A DNA stretch of 64,000 nucleotides from Prosthecobacter sp. (GCF_034366625.1 NZ_JAXMIH010000005.1:310001-374000); one strand, 5' to 3'; positions 1 to 9,024 are shown, numbered from the stretch's first letter. The notes: generated from the sequence alone by a model not told the origin. Made by a program: numbers and translations.

Positions 1-427
1 GGTGAAGGACGACACCGAAGTCACCGAGTCCGACTTGCGCGACAAGCACCTCATCCTCTTCGGCGATCCCGGCAGCAACTCATGGATCGCCAAAGCCCTG
101 CCGAAACTGCCAGTGACGTGGACACGCGATGAAGTTCGCCTCGGCGACCAAACTCAGTCAACCAAAGATCACGCCCCCGTCTTCATCTGCGCCAGCCCGC
201 TTGCCGAGGATCGCTACATTGTCATCAACAGCGGCCACACCTTCCACGAGAAGGAATTTGCCGCCTTCAATTACCTGTTATTCCCACGACTTGGCGATTG
301 GACGGTGATGAAGATTACGCCGGGCGCGGATCAGTGGCGGCCGACATCGCCTGTATTCCCCGAGGAAGTTGTCCGCGCGGGCTATTTTGATGAGACTTGG
401 CGGAAGGCTGGCGTGGTTGAACCGTAG
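1..427 (+). CDS. C-terminal part of a prolyl-oligopeptidase-like alpha/beta hydrolase (5' truncated by window edge)
   Basis: The reading frame is open from the first base and closes with TAG at 425-427, so only the last ~141 residues are seen. The segments 'DKHLILFGDPGSNS' and 'INSGHTFHEKEF' resemble the C-terminal domain of the large secreted prolyl-oligopeptidase-family hydrolases common in Planctomycetes and Verrucomicrobia, as I recall that family; no catalytic serine lies in the visible part. The next gene begins 12 bases downstream on the same strand, and the one after that 8 bases further on, so the three probably form one operon. The GTG at position 2 is an internal codon, not a convincing start. 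The family assignment is moderate because only the tail is present. Confidence 0.55.
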   Translation, partial: VKDDTEVTESDLRDKHLILFGDPGSNSWIAKALPKLPVTWTRDEVRLGDQTQSTKDHAPVFICASPLAEDRYIVINSGHTFHEKEFAAFNYLLFPRLGDWTVMKITPGADQWRPTSPVFPEEVVRAGYFDETWRKAGVVEP

Positions 428-439
428 AATATCCCCCTC

Positions 440-1936
440 ATGCCCCGAATCCTCATCGCCGAATGCAAACAGGAAGTTTCCACCTTCAATCCGCACCTCA
501 GCGGCTACGACGACTTTGGGGTTCGGCGCGGCGAGGAGCTGCTGCGCTACCATCGCACGGTGCGCAATGAAATCGGCGGGGCGCTGAGCGTGCTCAATGC
601 GACACCGGGGGTTGAATTGGTGCCGGCTTACAGCGCGTTTTTCATCACCTCGGGCGGCACGTTGGCGAAGACGGCTTGGGAGCGCATCGCGGCGGAGTTT
701 CTGGAGGGCATTCGCGCAGCACCGCCGGTGGATGGCGTGTATTTTTGCATGCACGGGGCGATGGCGAGCGAGGTGGAACTTGATCCCGAAGGCTGGCTGC
801 TGGCGGAGACGCGGAAGATTCTCGGTGAGGTCGTGCCCATCGTCGTGTCGCTCGATCTGCATGGCATCCTCACGGACCGCATGGCGGAGCACAGCGATGC
901 CATCGTGGCTTATCACACCTACCCGCATGTCGATTTCTTCGAGACCGGCCAGCGCGCGGCGAAACTGCTGTTGAAGATTGTCGCAGGCGAGGTGAAGCCG
1001 GTGATGGCCAAAGTGACCGTGCCAGCGCTCGTGCGTGGTGATGAACTCATCACAGCCACCGGTTCGATTCGCTGTGTGGTGGAGGCAGCGAAGGCCGTCG
1101 AGCAAGGGGCGGGCGGACTCTCGGCAGCGATGATGTGGAGCAATCCGTTCACCGATGTGCCGGAACTCACCTCGTGCGCCCTCGTGGTGACCGACAACGA
1201 CCCGGCGCTGGCCGAACGCGAGGCGCTGCGCATCGCCAACCTGTTCTGGGAGCATCACGAGAAGATGCAGGTGCCGCTCGTGAGCCTGGAGGAGATGACG
1301 CGCATCGCCAAAGCTCACACCAACGGCACGCTCGCGCTCGTGGATGCTGCGGACGCGACGAGTTCCGGCGCTTCGGGCGACAGCAACGCGATCCTGCGCC
1401 AGCTCATGGAAACCGGCTGCACCTTGCGCACGCTGCTGCCCATCGTCGATGAAGGGACGGTGAAGCAGGCCTTTGCCGCGGGCATCGGCGCGACGATCAC
1501 GACGACTGTCGGCGGCACGCTCGATCCGAAGCGCTTCACACCGCTGCCGATCACCGCAACGGTGCGATTGCTCGCGGATGGTCGATTCCGCAGCGAGTCC
1601 TTCGGCGAAGAATGGCTCGCCGGGCCGACAGCGGTGCTGGAGGCGGGCAACTTCACGCTCGTGGTCAGCAGTCATGCCGTGAATCTCTACGACCGCTCGT
1701 TCTTCTACGCCCATGGCCAGAATCCGCGATGCTTCGACGCCGTGGTGGTGAAGTCGCCGCACTGCCAGCATCACATGTATGCCGACTGGTGCGCACGGAT
1801 GGTGAATGTCGATGCACCTGGATCAACGAGTGCGAATCTGTGCTACCTCGGCCACACCCGCTGCCCGCGTCCCATGTTTCCGCTCGATGCGGATGTTACG
1901 TTCACTCCCAAGTCCAAATTCTTCCAACGACACTAA
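440..1936 (+). CDS. M81 family metallopeptidase (MlrC-like)
   Basis: A 498-residue protein matching the M81/MlrC (DUF1485) family, named after microcystinase C, which hydrolyses linearised microcystin peptides. The opening 'MPRILIAECKQEVSTFNP' is the family's N-terminal signature. Further conserved stretches with likely zinc ligands are 'FCMHGAMAS' (about residues 103-111), 'SLDLHG' (about 138-143) and 'YHTYPHVDFFETG' (about 157-169). Length is normal for the family. No signal peptide is visible, so it is probably cytoplasmic. It sits 12 bases after a hydrolase gene and 8 bases before an enolase-superfamily gene, suggesting joint catabolism of a peptide-like or amino-acid-derived compound. 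The substrate cannot be told from sequence; most M81 proteins are not microcystinases. Confidence 0.9.
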   Translation: MPRILIAECKQEVSTFNPHLSGYDDFGVRRGEELLRYHRTVRNEIGGALSVLNATPGVELVPAYSAFFITSGGTLAKTAWERIAAEFLEGIRAAPPVDGVYFCMHGAMASEVELDPEGWLLAETRKILGEVVPIVVSLDLHGILTDRMAEHSDAIVAYHTYPHVDFFETGQRAAKLLLKIVAGEVKPVMAKVTVPALVRGDELITATGSIRCVVEAAKAVEQGAGGLSAAMMWSNPFTDVPELTSCALVVTDNDPALAEREALRIANLFWEHHEKMQVPLVSLEEMTRIAKAHTNGTLALVDAADATSSGASGDSNAILRQLMETGCTLRTLLPIVDEGTVKQAFAAGIGATITTTVGGTLDPKRFTPLPITATVRLLADGRFRSESFGEEWLAGPTAVLEAGNFTLVVSSHAVNLYDRSFFYAHGQNPRCFDAVVVKSPHCQHHMYADWCARMVNVDAPGSTSANLCYLGHTRCPRPMFPLDADVTFTPKSKFFQRH

Positions 1937-1944
1937 TCCAACTC

Positions 1945-3078
1945 ATGAAAATCCGAGAAATCCGCTGCGCAGGTTTGCGCGGAGCCACGCCCGAAGGCGG
2001 CTGGAGCAACGAACTCCGGCCCGATGACTGCGTCCATACGCTCATCGCCGTTCACACCGATGAAGGAGCAGTGGGACTCGGCAGTGTGTTCACGAATGAC
2101 GCGCTCGTTCGCGCTTCGCTGGCCGTGCTGGAGCCGCTGTATCGCGGCGAGAACGCGCTCGAACCCGAGCGTGTGAGCGAGAAACTGCATCAGAACATGT
2201 TCTGGCTCGGTCGCGGCGGATCAATAACGCACGCGATCAGCGGCATCGACATCGCGCTGTGGGATTTACTCGGCAAGGCCACGGGGCAGCCCGTCGGACG
2301 CTTGCTCGGCGGTCGGTATCGCGAACGCGTGCAGCCGTATGCCTCGCTGCTCATGGATGAGCCTGAGAAGCTGCGGGATCACCTTCTCAAGGTGAAAGCA
2401 CAGGGCTTCCGCGCCTTCAAAATCGGCTGGGGGCCGTTTGGACGGCGCAACGCGGCCACGGATGAAGCCATCGTCAAAGCAGCGCGTGAGGCCGTTGGTG
2501 CGGACAACAAACTCATGGTCGATGCGGGTGGCAGCGACGCGCATTGGACCAATGGCTACAAGTGGGCGCTCAACACCGCGAAGATGCTCGCCGATTACGA
2601 CGTGCATTGGTTTGAAGAAGCGCTGAATCCCGACGCGCTCGAAGACTTCGTGAAGCTCCGCGAGCACTCACCCGTCCAGATTTCCGGCGGCGAGGTGCTC
2701 ACGCGCCGCCAGGCTTTCCAGCCTTTCCTCGAAGCCCGCGCCTTCGACATCATCCAACCCGACGTGACGAAGGTCGGGGGCATCAGCGAGGAGCGCCGCA
2801 TCGCATGGATGGCTCAGGAGCACGGCGTGCAGTTCATCCCGCACGGCTGGAACACCGCCGTCGGACTCGCAGCCGATCTGCATCTCGCCTCCGCCTTCCC
2901 CGGCACCGATCTGGTCGAATACCTCACCGGTTCACCCTTCATCGACGAAATCACTCTCGGCGGCTGGAAGCTTGATGCCGATGGCATGCTGGCGATCCCA
3001 ACAACGCCCGGCCTTGGCCTCGAACTCGATCCTGACGTGGTGAATAAATACACGGGCGGAGCGAAGCTGTTGGATTGA
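1945..3078 (+). CDS. mandelate racemase / muconate lactonizing enzyme family protein (enolase superfamily)
   Basis: A 377-residue enolase-superfamily enzyme. The superfamily abstracts a proton alpha to a carboxylate using an Mg-bound barrel. Visible features are the N-terminal capping domain, a catalytic-lysine region 'AFKIGWG', successive metal-ligand regions 'MVDAGGS', 'WFEEALNPD' and 'SGGEVLT', the 'VTKVGG' strand and a histidine in 'PHGWN'. The ATG at 1945 was chosen because the domain starts there and it follows the preceding stop by 8 bases; a longer frame would run back into the M81 gene. Racemase, epimerase and sugar-acid dehydratase activities are all possible in this group, and the motifs seen do not decide between them. 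Confidence 0.9.
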   Translation: MKIREIRCAGLRGATPEGGWSNELRPDDCVHTLIAVHTDEGAVGLGSVFTNDALVRASLAVLEPLYRGENALEPERVSEKLHQNMFWLGRGGSITHAISGIDIALWDLLGKATGQPVGRLLGGRYRERVQPYASLLMDEPEKLRDHLLKVKAQGFRAFKIGWGPFGRRNAATDEAIVKAAREAVGADNKLMVDAGGSDAHWTNGYKWALNTAKMLADYDVHWFEEALNPDALEDFVKLREHSPVQISGGEVLTRRQAFQPFLEARAFDIIQPDVTKVGGISEERRIAWMAQEHGVQFIPHGWNTAVGLAADLHLASAFPGTDLVEYLTGSPFIDEITLGGWKLDADGMLAIPTTPGLGLELDPDVVNKYTGGAKLLD

Positions 3079-3194
3079 TTGTCTCGTAGGGAAATCAGAC
3101 GCAGGAAGTTGGCCAGCACAGCTAATTCATTCTAGTAAATTTATGAAGTGAGCTATTGCCTCATGGGGCAAGCTTGTCAGAATGTTCGCTAGCC

Positions 3195-6100
3195 ATGAGT
3201 GCTTCACGTCCTGTTGAGGAAGCTCTTTTCCAGGCCGTTTTGAAGCGACCTATGGCTCAGCGTAATTCCTACCTGAAGCGGGAGTGTGGTGATGATGATG
3301 TCTTGAGACGTCGTATTGAAGAGCGGCTCGCCGCACGGAACAAGGCCGAGGTGCAGCAACAAGACCGGCAGGGCGGTGATGACGAGAACAAGGAGACTGT
3401 GCATTTGGAGCAAGAAGAGGAACCGCCTCATGGTCAGATCGATCGTTACAGGCTGCTCCGAGTGATAGGATCCGGCGGTTTCGGCTGCGTGTGGCACGCC
3501 GAGCAAAAAGGGCCGATTCCGCGGCGGGTGGCTCTGAAAGTGGTGAAGCTGGGCATGGACACGCGCGAGGTCATCGCACAGTTCGAGGCGGAGCGGCAAC
3601 TGCTGGCGTTGATGGACCATCCTTGCATCGCGAAAGTGTACGATGCGGGAGCGACGAACGAGGGGCTGCCTTACTTTGTGATGGAGCTTGTGGGCGGGAT
3701 TCCCATCACGCGATTCTGTGAAGAGCACCGGCTGTCCACTGCGGAGCGCCTGAGTCTTTTCATCGAGGTCTGCAAGGCTCTGCAGCACGCTCATCAAAAA
3801 GGCGTCAGCCATCGGGACATCAAGCCGAGCAACATTCTTGTGGGCAAGAACGACGGGACACCTCTGCCGAAGGTGATTGATTTTGGGATTGCCAAGGCAA
3901 CACGCCCGATGCCCAACGGTGTGAATGCGCATCCCCCTGGCGAGCAGATGATCGGCACGCCGGTTTACATGAGCCCGGAGCAGGTGGCGGGAAACATCGA
4001 CATCGACACACGTTGTGATGTGTATGCCCTGGGGGTCCTGCTTTATGAACTGCTCACAGGCCGCACGCCCTTTGATCAGAAAAAGCTTCTGGCCGCCGGT
4101 GAAAGGGAAATCCGGCGCGTGATTTGCGAGGAAGTTCCTCCCCAGCCTTCGGACGTGCTCGCCTTGATGCCCAAGGAGGCCGCCGCCAAGCTGGCGGCAC
4201 GCCAGCAAACCACTCCAGCGATGCTGGTTGCTGCCTTGCGTGAGGATCTGGACTGGATCGTGATGAAGGCGACGCAGAAAGACCGCAACCTGCGCTACGA
4301 GACGGCGAACGGCCTGGCCATGGATGTGGAGAGGTATCTTATCAGCGAGCCCGTGGTGGCCCGCCCGCACAACAACACTTACCGCCTGCGAAAACTGGTG
4401 AGCCGCAACCGGCTGGTTTACACGATGGGCACCCTGGTGGCTGTGGCGCTTCTTATCGGCATCAGCATCAGCGGCATGCAGACCTGGCGCATTACGCGGG
4501 CAGAGCGCGAGCACAACCGGCTGCGCAGCCTGGCCGAACAGAGCGAGCAGAGAGCACATGAAGAAAAAGAGGCGGCCCGTAAATCTCTGGCCAAAGCCCA
4601 GATCGCCCTGGCCGACGCCGCTTATCGTGATCAGGATGGCAGCACCATGCAGAATGCGCTGCTGGCGGTTCCGGTGGAACTGCGTGATTCGAGCTGGCGC
4701 TACCTGATGGAAAAATCAGACACTTCGATGGCCAGCATCCAGGTGCCCGGCGGAGCCGCTGTGGAACGGGTGCTGCCGCATCCCACTCAGGCGAGTGTGT
4801 TCATCACGGTCTCTTCAGATCATTGGGTGTCGATCACCAAGCTCGGCACAGAGGCAACCCTGCTTCGTTTTCAGCTCGATTTTGAAGATCGCTCCTCACC
4901 CGACTTCTGCCTGGCGGTTTCGCCAGACGGAGAGAGGCTGGCGGCGGCCAAGCTCAGTGGTGGCGGCATCGTCATTCACAATCTGCAGGACGGCAAAGTC
5001 ATCACACGCTTGGACAGTCCCGGCACCGACAAGCTGATCTACAGCCCTGATGGGCGCCGTCTGCTGGAAATTTCGCACAACGGACCTTCTCACATGCGCC
5101 GGACGGAAACCGGCGAGATTCTCTGGTCTGCGGAAGGAGATGAAGCGTTTCTACACGCCGCCTTCGATCGCACAGGGCGTCAGATGGTCTGCCACAAAGC
5201 CACGAACGGACAGAGGCTCCAGATCATCAACGCCTTCAGCGGCGACGTGCTGCGCGAGTTGAGCATTCCACGCACACGTCTCACGGCGCTCACGATCAGT
5301 CCTGATGGCCGGCATGCCTTGACTGGCGATCAGCGCGGCTTCGTGCGCTGTCTGGAGATCAAGACCGGCAACATCCGCTACGAGTTCCGCGCCAACGACC
5401 GCGCTGTGTCCTCCCTGGACTACGTGCTCGGCGGCAAGCGTTTCGTCACTCTGTCCAACCTTTCGGGTGGTCGCCAATCCATCCAGGTCTGGGATGCTCC
5501 CACAGGTGTTTTCCTCCAGCCATTGCTCAATGCCAGCAGCACCGGCCGGGAACTATGTGTGCATCCGCTCTCCGGGGAGATTCTTGCCACTGGCATCACC
5601 GCCAAAGCATGGCGGCTCAAAGGCGTGAGTGAGGAATTCCGTCTGACGGCACGTGAATTTGCCAACACCTGCTTCTGGAGCAGCGACGATCTGATCTTCG
5701 TCCACGGCGTAAGCTCTGGTATCGATCTCATCGACCTTCAAATCGAGAGTGCGCAGAGTCATCCCATCTGGCAGGCGAGCGACAAGGCGGCACGCATCGT
5801 CACTGCCAGCGCGAACGGTGCAATGGCGGCGGTGGCATCTTCCAGCAAAACCGCGTCCGACATCCAACTGCTGAGTCGCAACCTGGATCGTGTGGTTGAG
5901 GTGCGGCACCTCACAGCTCCCGGCGGCCTCACCTTCATGCACTTCAATCCCCCAGGTGACCGCCTTCTCGTCCGCGCCGCCAGCGCTTTTTATGTGGTTG
6001 ACACCAAAACAGGCCGCAGCACCACCGCCTCATGGGACAAGACGTTTTCCATCCGCGAGGCGGAATGGGTGGGGTCCTCACCGCGCATCATCGCGCTCCT

Positions 6101-6569
6101 CGCCGCGAAGGCCGCGCGCAGCCTGCCAGGCTCGGAAGACCGGCTGGTGCTTTACGATGCCGGTTCAGGTGAGAGTGTGCATTCCGTCACCAACGGCAGT
6201 GTTATCAATGCCATCGCCACCTCGGCCGATGGCACCTTGCTCGCCGAAGGCGGCGCCGACCGCATGGTGCGTCTGCGTGATCCACAGACATTGGCGGTCA
6301 AACAGGAGTTGCGCGTTCATGACAGTCCCATCATGGCCCTCGCCTTTCACCCCACACGCCTCATTCTTGCCACTGCCTCCGAAGATCTCACCATCAAGCT
6401 CTGGAACTTGGCGGACGGCAAGCTTCTGGAAGAACTCAGCGGCCCGGTGGGTCCGCCCAGACAGCTCGTCTTCAGCCCGAATGGCCGCCGCCTCGCCTGC
6501 CTCTCTGGTGATCGCACCATGCGCATCTGGAATCTGGATGCCTTCACTGCCGCAAGGCAGTCGGAGTGA
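3195..6569 (+). CDS. membrane Ser/Thr protein kinase with C-terminal WD40 repeats
   Basis: About 1124 residues. An acidic N-terminal leader is followed by a Hanks-type kinase domain (about 84-390): glycine loop 'IGSGGFGCV' (91-99), ATP lysine 'VALK' (K115), catalytic loop 'SHRDIKPSN' (205-213) and 'DFG' (229-231). A transmembrane helix lies near 408-428, followed by a short coiled segment and a long run of WD40-like blades with 'SPDGRR', 'VRLRDPQ' and 'IKLWNL' motifs. The kinase should be cytoplasmic and the propeller extracytoplasmic or periplasmic. All catalytic residues are present. The ATG at 3195 is preferred to an upstream TTG at 3156 because the leader starts cleanly there. An ECF sigma gene follows 85 bases downstream, an arrangement repeated in mirror order near 19.4-23.3 kb. 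Confidence 0.9.
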   Translation: MSASRPVEEALFQAVLKRPMAQRNSYLKRECGDDDVLRRRIEERLAARNKAEVQQQDRQGGDDENKETVHLEQEEEPPHGQIDRYRLLRVIGSGGFGCVWHAEQKGPIPRRVALKVVKLGMDTREVIAQFEAERQLLALMDHPCIAKVYDAGATNEGLPYFVMELVGGIPITRFCEEHRLSTAERLSLFIEVCKALQHAHQKGVSHRDIKPSNILVGKNDGTPLPKVIDFGIAKATRPMPNGVNAHPPGEQMIGTPVYMSPEQVAGNIDIDTRCDVYALGVLLYELLTGRTPFDQKKLLAAGEREIRRVICEEVPPQPSDVLALMPKEAAAKLAARQQTTPAMLVAALREDLDWIVMKATQKDRNLRYETANGLAMDVERYLISEPVVARPHNNTYRLRKLVSRNRLVYTMGTLVAVALLIGISISGMQTWRITRAEREHNRLRSLAEQSEQRAHEEKEAARKSLAKAQIALADAAYRDQDGSTMQNALLAVPVELRDSSWRYLMEKSDTSMASIQVPGGAAVERVLPHPTQASVFITVSSDHWVSITKLGTEATLLRFQLDFEDRSSPDFCLAVSPDGERLAAAKLSGGGIVIHNLQDGKVITRLDSPGTDKLIYSPDGRRLLEISHNGPSHMRRTETGEILWSAEGDEAFLHAAFDRTGRQMVCHKATNGQRLQIINAFSGDVLRELSIPRTRLTALTISPDGRHALTGDQRGFVRCLEIKTGNIRYEFRANDRAVSSLDYVLGGKRFVTLSNLSGGRQSIQVWDAPTGVFLQPLLNASSTGRELCVHPLSGEILATGITAKAWRLKGVSEEFRLTAREFANTCFWSSDDLIFVHGVSSGIDLIDLQIESAQSHPIWQASDKAARIVTASANGAMAAVASSSKTASDIQLLSRNLDRVVEVRHLTAPGGLTFMHFNPPGDRLLVRAASAFYVVDTKTGRSTTASWDKTFSIREAEWVGSSPRIIALLAAKAARSLPGSEDRLVLYDAGSGESVHSVTNGSVINAIATSADGTLLAEGGADRMVRLRDPQTLAVKQELRVHDSPIMALAFHPTRLILATASEDLTIKLWNLADGKLLEELSGPVGPPRQLVFSPNGRRLACLSGDRTMRIWNLDAFTAARQSE

Positions 6570-6654
6570 CGCGTAGCGGGCTGAGCACGACAAAAATCTT
6601 CAACCGATAAATAAATCGGGCCATCTGCCGCGTCGTTCGGCAAACTGACCGCGA

Positions 6655-7158
6655 ATGCCGTCCACCGAAGCCACGCTCATCCGACTCCATGCCGACTACG
6701 CCATCAGCGCGTATCAGTTTGCCTGGTCGGTGACAAAGGACGAGCCGCTGGCGCAGGATGTGGTGCAGGGATTGTTTCTCAAACTGGCCCGTGATGCCGA
6801 TGCGATCACCAGCGCTCAGTCCGAGCGTGCCATGATCTTCACCCTGGTGCGAAATCTCGCGCTGGATGCCCTGCGCCGCCGTTCAACACGCGAGAAGGCC
6901 CTGGATCGCTGGGCTGAGGAGCTGCCGGAGTGGTTCGAGCCTCACGCGGATGCCCCGACCGAAGATCAACGGCTCCTGCTCACCGCCGCGCTCGCCGCAT
7001 TGCCCGAAGACCAGCGCAGCGTCATTCATCTGCATCTCTGGGAGGAGCTGTCCTTCCGCGAAATCGGCGAGCTGCTCGATTTACGCACCCAAACCATCGC
7101 CAGCCGCTACCGCTACGGTTTGGAGAAACTGCGCACTCAAAAACACATCCTGGCATGA
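6655..7158 (+). CDS. ECF-type RNA polymerase sigma-70 factor
   Basis: A 167-residue sigma factor with only regions 2 and 4. Region 2 includes 'AQDVVQGLFLKLARD' and 'LVRNLALDALRRR'. Region 4 has the helix-turn-helix 'SFREIGELLDLRTQTIASR' preceded by 'LPEDQRSVIHLHLWEELS'. The domain order and short length define the extracytoplasmic-function class, which redirects RNA polymerase to a small regulon. Its stop overlaps the start of the next gene in an ATGA, so the two are translationally coupled. That position is normally held by an anti-sigma factor, and the next product is indeed a small one-helix membrane protein. Confidence 0.93.
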   Translation: MPSTEATLIRLHADYAISAYQFAWSVTKDEPLAQDVVQGLFLKLARDADAITSAQSERAMIFTLVRNLALDALRRRSTREKALDRWAEELPEWFEPHADAPTEDQRLLLTAALAALPEDQRSVIHLHLWEELSFREIGELLDLRTQTIASRYRYGLEKLRTQKHILA

Positions 7159-7565
7159 ACACAGATCCCATCTCCACGGAACAAATGCTGCGCTCCCTGC
7201 GCTGGCGGCAGCCGCCGCCAGAGTTTTTGCGGCACACGCTCGCTGCCGCGCTGGCGGAACGCGAGAAAGTAGTTCAGAGCTTTAGCTCGCACCGGTCGGC
7301 CAAACCACACAATCACCGGCTAAAGCCGCTCAGTACTTTGCTGGCGCTCATTCCGCGCCCCATTCGCTGGCCCCTCGCCGCGTGCTGGCTGCTCGCGTTT
7401 TTCTTCCGCCTCACCACGCCGGAGGCCATTCCGCAGTCCACACTGGAAAAATACGCCAAACTGCCGCCCGTGACGCCCGCGCAGCTCCTCGCCCATCTCG
7501 AACACGCTGAACGCCTCGCCCATGAACTCCTCGAACAACTCCGCAGTCCCCAGCCGCCGCTTTAA
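7155..7565 (+). CDS. small one-helix membrane protein, possible anti-sigma factor
   Basis: A 136-residue protein starting in the ATGA overlap with the ECF sigma gene. An N-terminal soluble part of about 70 residues precedes one hydrophobic helix (about 72-87) and a C-terminal segment with leucine/histidine-rich helical character. The size, topology and coupling fit an anti-sigma factor, but no ZAS-type zinc motif or recognised domain is seen, so the role is inference. Residues about 38-62 are encoded by a 74-base imperfect inverted repeat that looks like an inserted palindromic element (see the repeat at 7266). The last 44 bases overlap the start of the next gene. Confidence 0.6.
   Translation: MNTDPISTEQMLRSLRWRQPPPEFLRHTLAAALAEREKVVQSFSSHRSAKPHNHRLKPLSTLLALIPRPIRWPLAACWLLAFFFRLTTPEAIPQSTLEKYAKLPPVTPAQLLAHLEHAERLAHELLEQLRSPQPPL
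7266..7339. repeat. 74-bp imperfect palindromic element inside a coding region
   Basis: The arms are 7266-7286 and 7319-7339. Read towards each other they share AAAGTA at the outer ends and GCTTTAGC at the inner ends, with mismatches between; a 32-base centre separates them. This is the look of a REP/REPIN-like mobile palindrome. It lies inside the putative anti-sigma gene and is read through in frame. No second copy was noticed in this window, so repetitive status is unproven. Confidence 0.5.
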
Positions 7566-9021
7566 ATGGCTCCGCAGGCTGCTGTGGACGTTTGTCTGCC
7601 TGCTTTCTGTGATCACGTTGCTGTGGCAGTGGGAAAACTGGCGCAGCGCACGCGAACTCGCGGAAGTGCATCGGCGGGTGGTGGAGCGGCTGGGCACGGA
7701 TGATCCGGTGGTCTTCATGCCGCCGAAGGTCTCGGACGAGCAGAACTACTTTGCCAATCCGGTGCTGGAAAGCTGGCTGAGGGTGACCAAGCCGGAGAGC
7801 GGTCGGATGAAATACACGCCGCCCGCGAATGCACTGATGCCAAAGGACTTCATCAAGCCAGAGACCCTCGACGCGGGCGAGGGCGGGATCGAAAGACTCG
7901 ATCTGGATGCGTGGATCAAGAAGCGCGGTGTGGTGATGGGCGAATCACCCGCCGCCGTGCTCGCCCGCGAACTTGGCAATGGCAACGGCCTGCTGCCAAA
8001 GCTGGCAGAAGGCATCAACCAACCTTTCTCCGTGATGAAACCAGGACAGCAAGAGGCCATGGAAGCCAGTGGTGGCAATCCATGGGAGGCAGCATTGCCT
8101 GAGTTCCAGAGCATCAGTGAGTTTCAGCGCCAGCTTGGCCTGCATCTCCGCAGCGCGGCGCTGGTGGGCGATGCGGACAAAGCCGCGAGCACCGCCCAGA
8201 TCATGCTGCGCTTCAGTGAGGCGCCGGCACGCGGCGGGATCATTGGCTGCCTCGTGCCGCTGGCGTTGCATGGCATCACGTTTGACGCACTGCATGAAGC
8301 GCTGAGCCGTCCCGCGTGGACGGAGGAGTCGTTGAGCCGCCTGCAGCTTCGACTGGGACAGTTCGATGACTTGGAGAACTACGAGAAGGCCCACGCCTGT
8401 GAGATTCTCAGCATGTTCCGCAGTCTGGCTTATCTCCGCAGTCATGCGGATGCTCTCGACGGCATCTCCAATCATTCTCCAGACGCTCCCTTTTGGGAAC
8501 GAACGTTCAACGAAGCTTTCGAATTCGCCATGAAGAAGGGCCCCATCGGCTGGCATGATGCCAACATCGCCTTTTACTCCGACTGCATGCTCGACCAACT
8601 CGGACCACCCGGCCCCGATGCCTGGCTGAGTGCAGCGTCACGCGATGCAAAGGTAAGGCAATGCAGCAAGGAGGCGAACGCATGGCCCAATCCGCGCCGC
8701 CTGCTCGGCGCGATCGCGATTCCGAATTTGGGAAACATCACTCATGCCGCCGCCGAGACGCTCTTTCACCGCCGCTGCCTCATCATCGCCTGCGCCTTGG
8801 AGAAGCATCGTTTGCGGCACGGCACAATTCCCGCGACGCTTGATGCGGTGAAGGATGACCTGAAGCTCTTCAACATTGTCGATCCGGCCCGGCCAACGCA
8901 ATGGCCCGGTTATCGTCTCGAAACAAACGGCTACCTGCTTTGGTCCGCCGGACCGGATGCGAAGGACGATGGTGGCGTGAAGGACAGGGACTGGCTGTGG
9001 CGGATGAAGCGCGAGCCGTGA
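7522..9021 (+). CDS. hypothetical membrane-anchored protein
   Basis: A 499-residue protein with a basic N-terminus and one hydrophobic segment (about 20-36), so probably anchored in the inner membrane with a large outer domain. No family was recognised for the central part. The C-terminal ~75 residues, with 'RHGTIPATLDAV' and 'LWSAGPDAKDDGG', resemble the tail of long uncharacterised proteins found repeatedly in Verrucomicrobia and Planctomycetes, which recalls the calcium-binding-like end of some type II pseudopilin proteins. The ATG at 7522 overlaps the previous gene by 44 bases in another frame, consistent with co-expression with the sigma/anti-sigma pair. It may be a target or sensor of that system, but nothing in the sequence shows this directly. 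Confidence 0.75.
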   Translation: MNSSNNSAVPSRRFKWLRRLLWTFVCLLSVITLLWQWENWRSARELAEVHRRVVERLGTDDPVVFMPPKVSDEQNYFANPVLESWLRVTKPESGRMKYTPPANALMPKDFIKPETLDAGEGGIERLDLDAWIKKRGVVMGESPAAVLARELGNGNGLLPKLAEGINQPFSVMKPGQQEAMEASGGNPWEAALPEFQSISEFQRQLGLHLRSAALVGDADKAASTAQIMLRFSEAPARGGIIGCLVPLALHGITFDALHEALSRPAWTEESLSRLQLRLGQFDDLENYEKAHACEILSMFRSLAYLRSHADALDGISNHSPDAPFWERTFNEAFEFAMKKGPIGWHDANIAFYSDCMLDQLGPPGPDAWLSAASRDAKVRQCSKEANAWPNPRRLLGAIAIPNLGNITHAAAETLFHRRCLIIACALEKHRLRHGTIPATLDAVKDDLKLFNIVDPARPTQWPGYRLETNGYLLWSAGPDAKDDGGVKDRDWLWRMKREP

Positions 9022-9024
9022 GCA

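Noticed and set aside
1055..1085. Sequence resembling a tRNA T-loop (GGTTCGATTC)
   Set aside because: It lies inside the M81 coding region and no acceptor or anticodon stem can be built around it. No tRNA was found anywhere in the window.
278..1774. Long open frame antisense to the M81 peptidase gene (498 codons)
   Set aside because: The plus-strand frame encodes a full, motif-bearing family member. The antisense product is Arg/His-rich without domains, as expected for a mirror frame in G+C-rich DNA.
440..1936. Microcystin degradation by the MlrC-like protein
   Set aside because: mlrA, mlrB and mlrD are not seen, and the M81 family is much broader than microcystinases.
3204..4559. 451-codon open frame antisense to the kinase gene
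   Set aside because: It lies wholly within the kinase coding sequence, which has all kinase motifs; the antisense translation shows no domain.
6605..6635. Short A+T-rich hairpin CCGAT/ATCGG before the ECF sigma gene
   Set aside because: Only five base pairs and no T-run; more likely part of a promoter region than a terminator.
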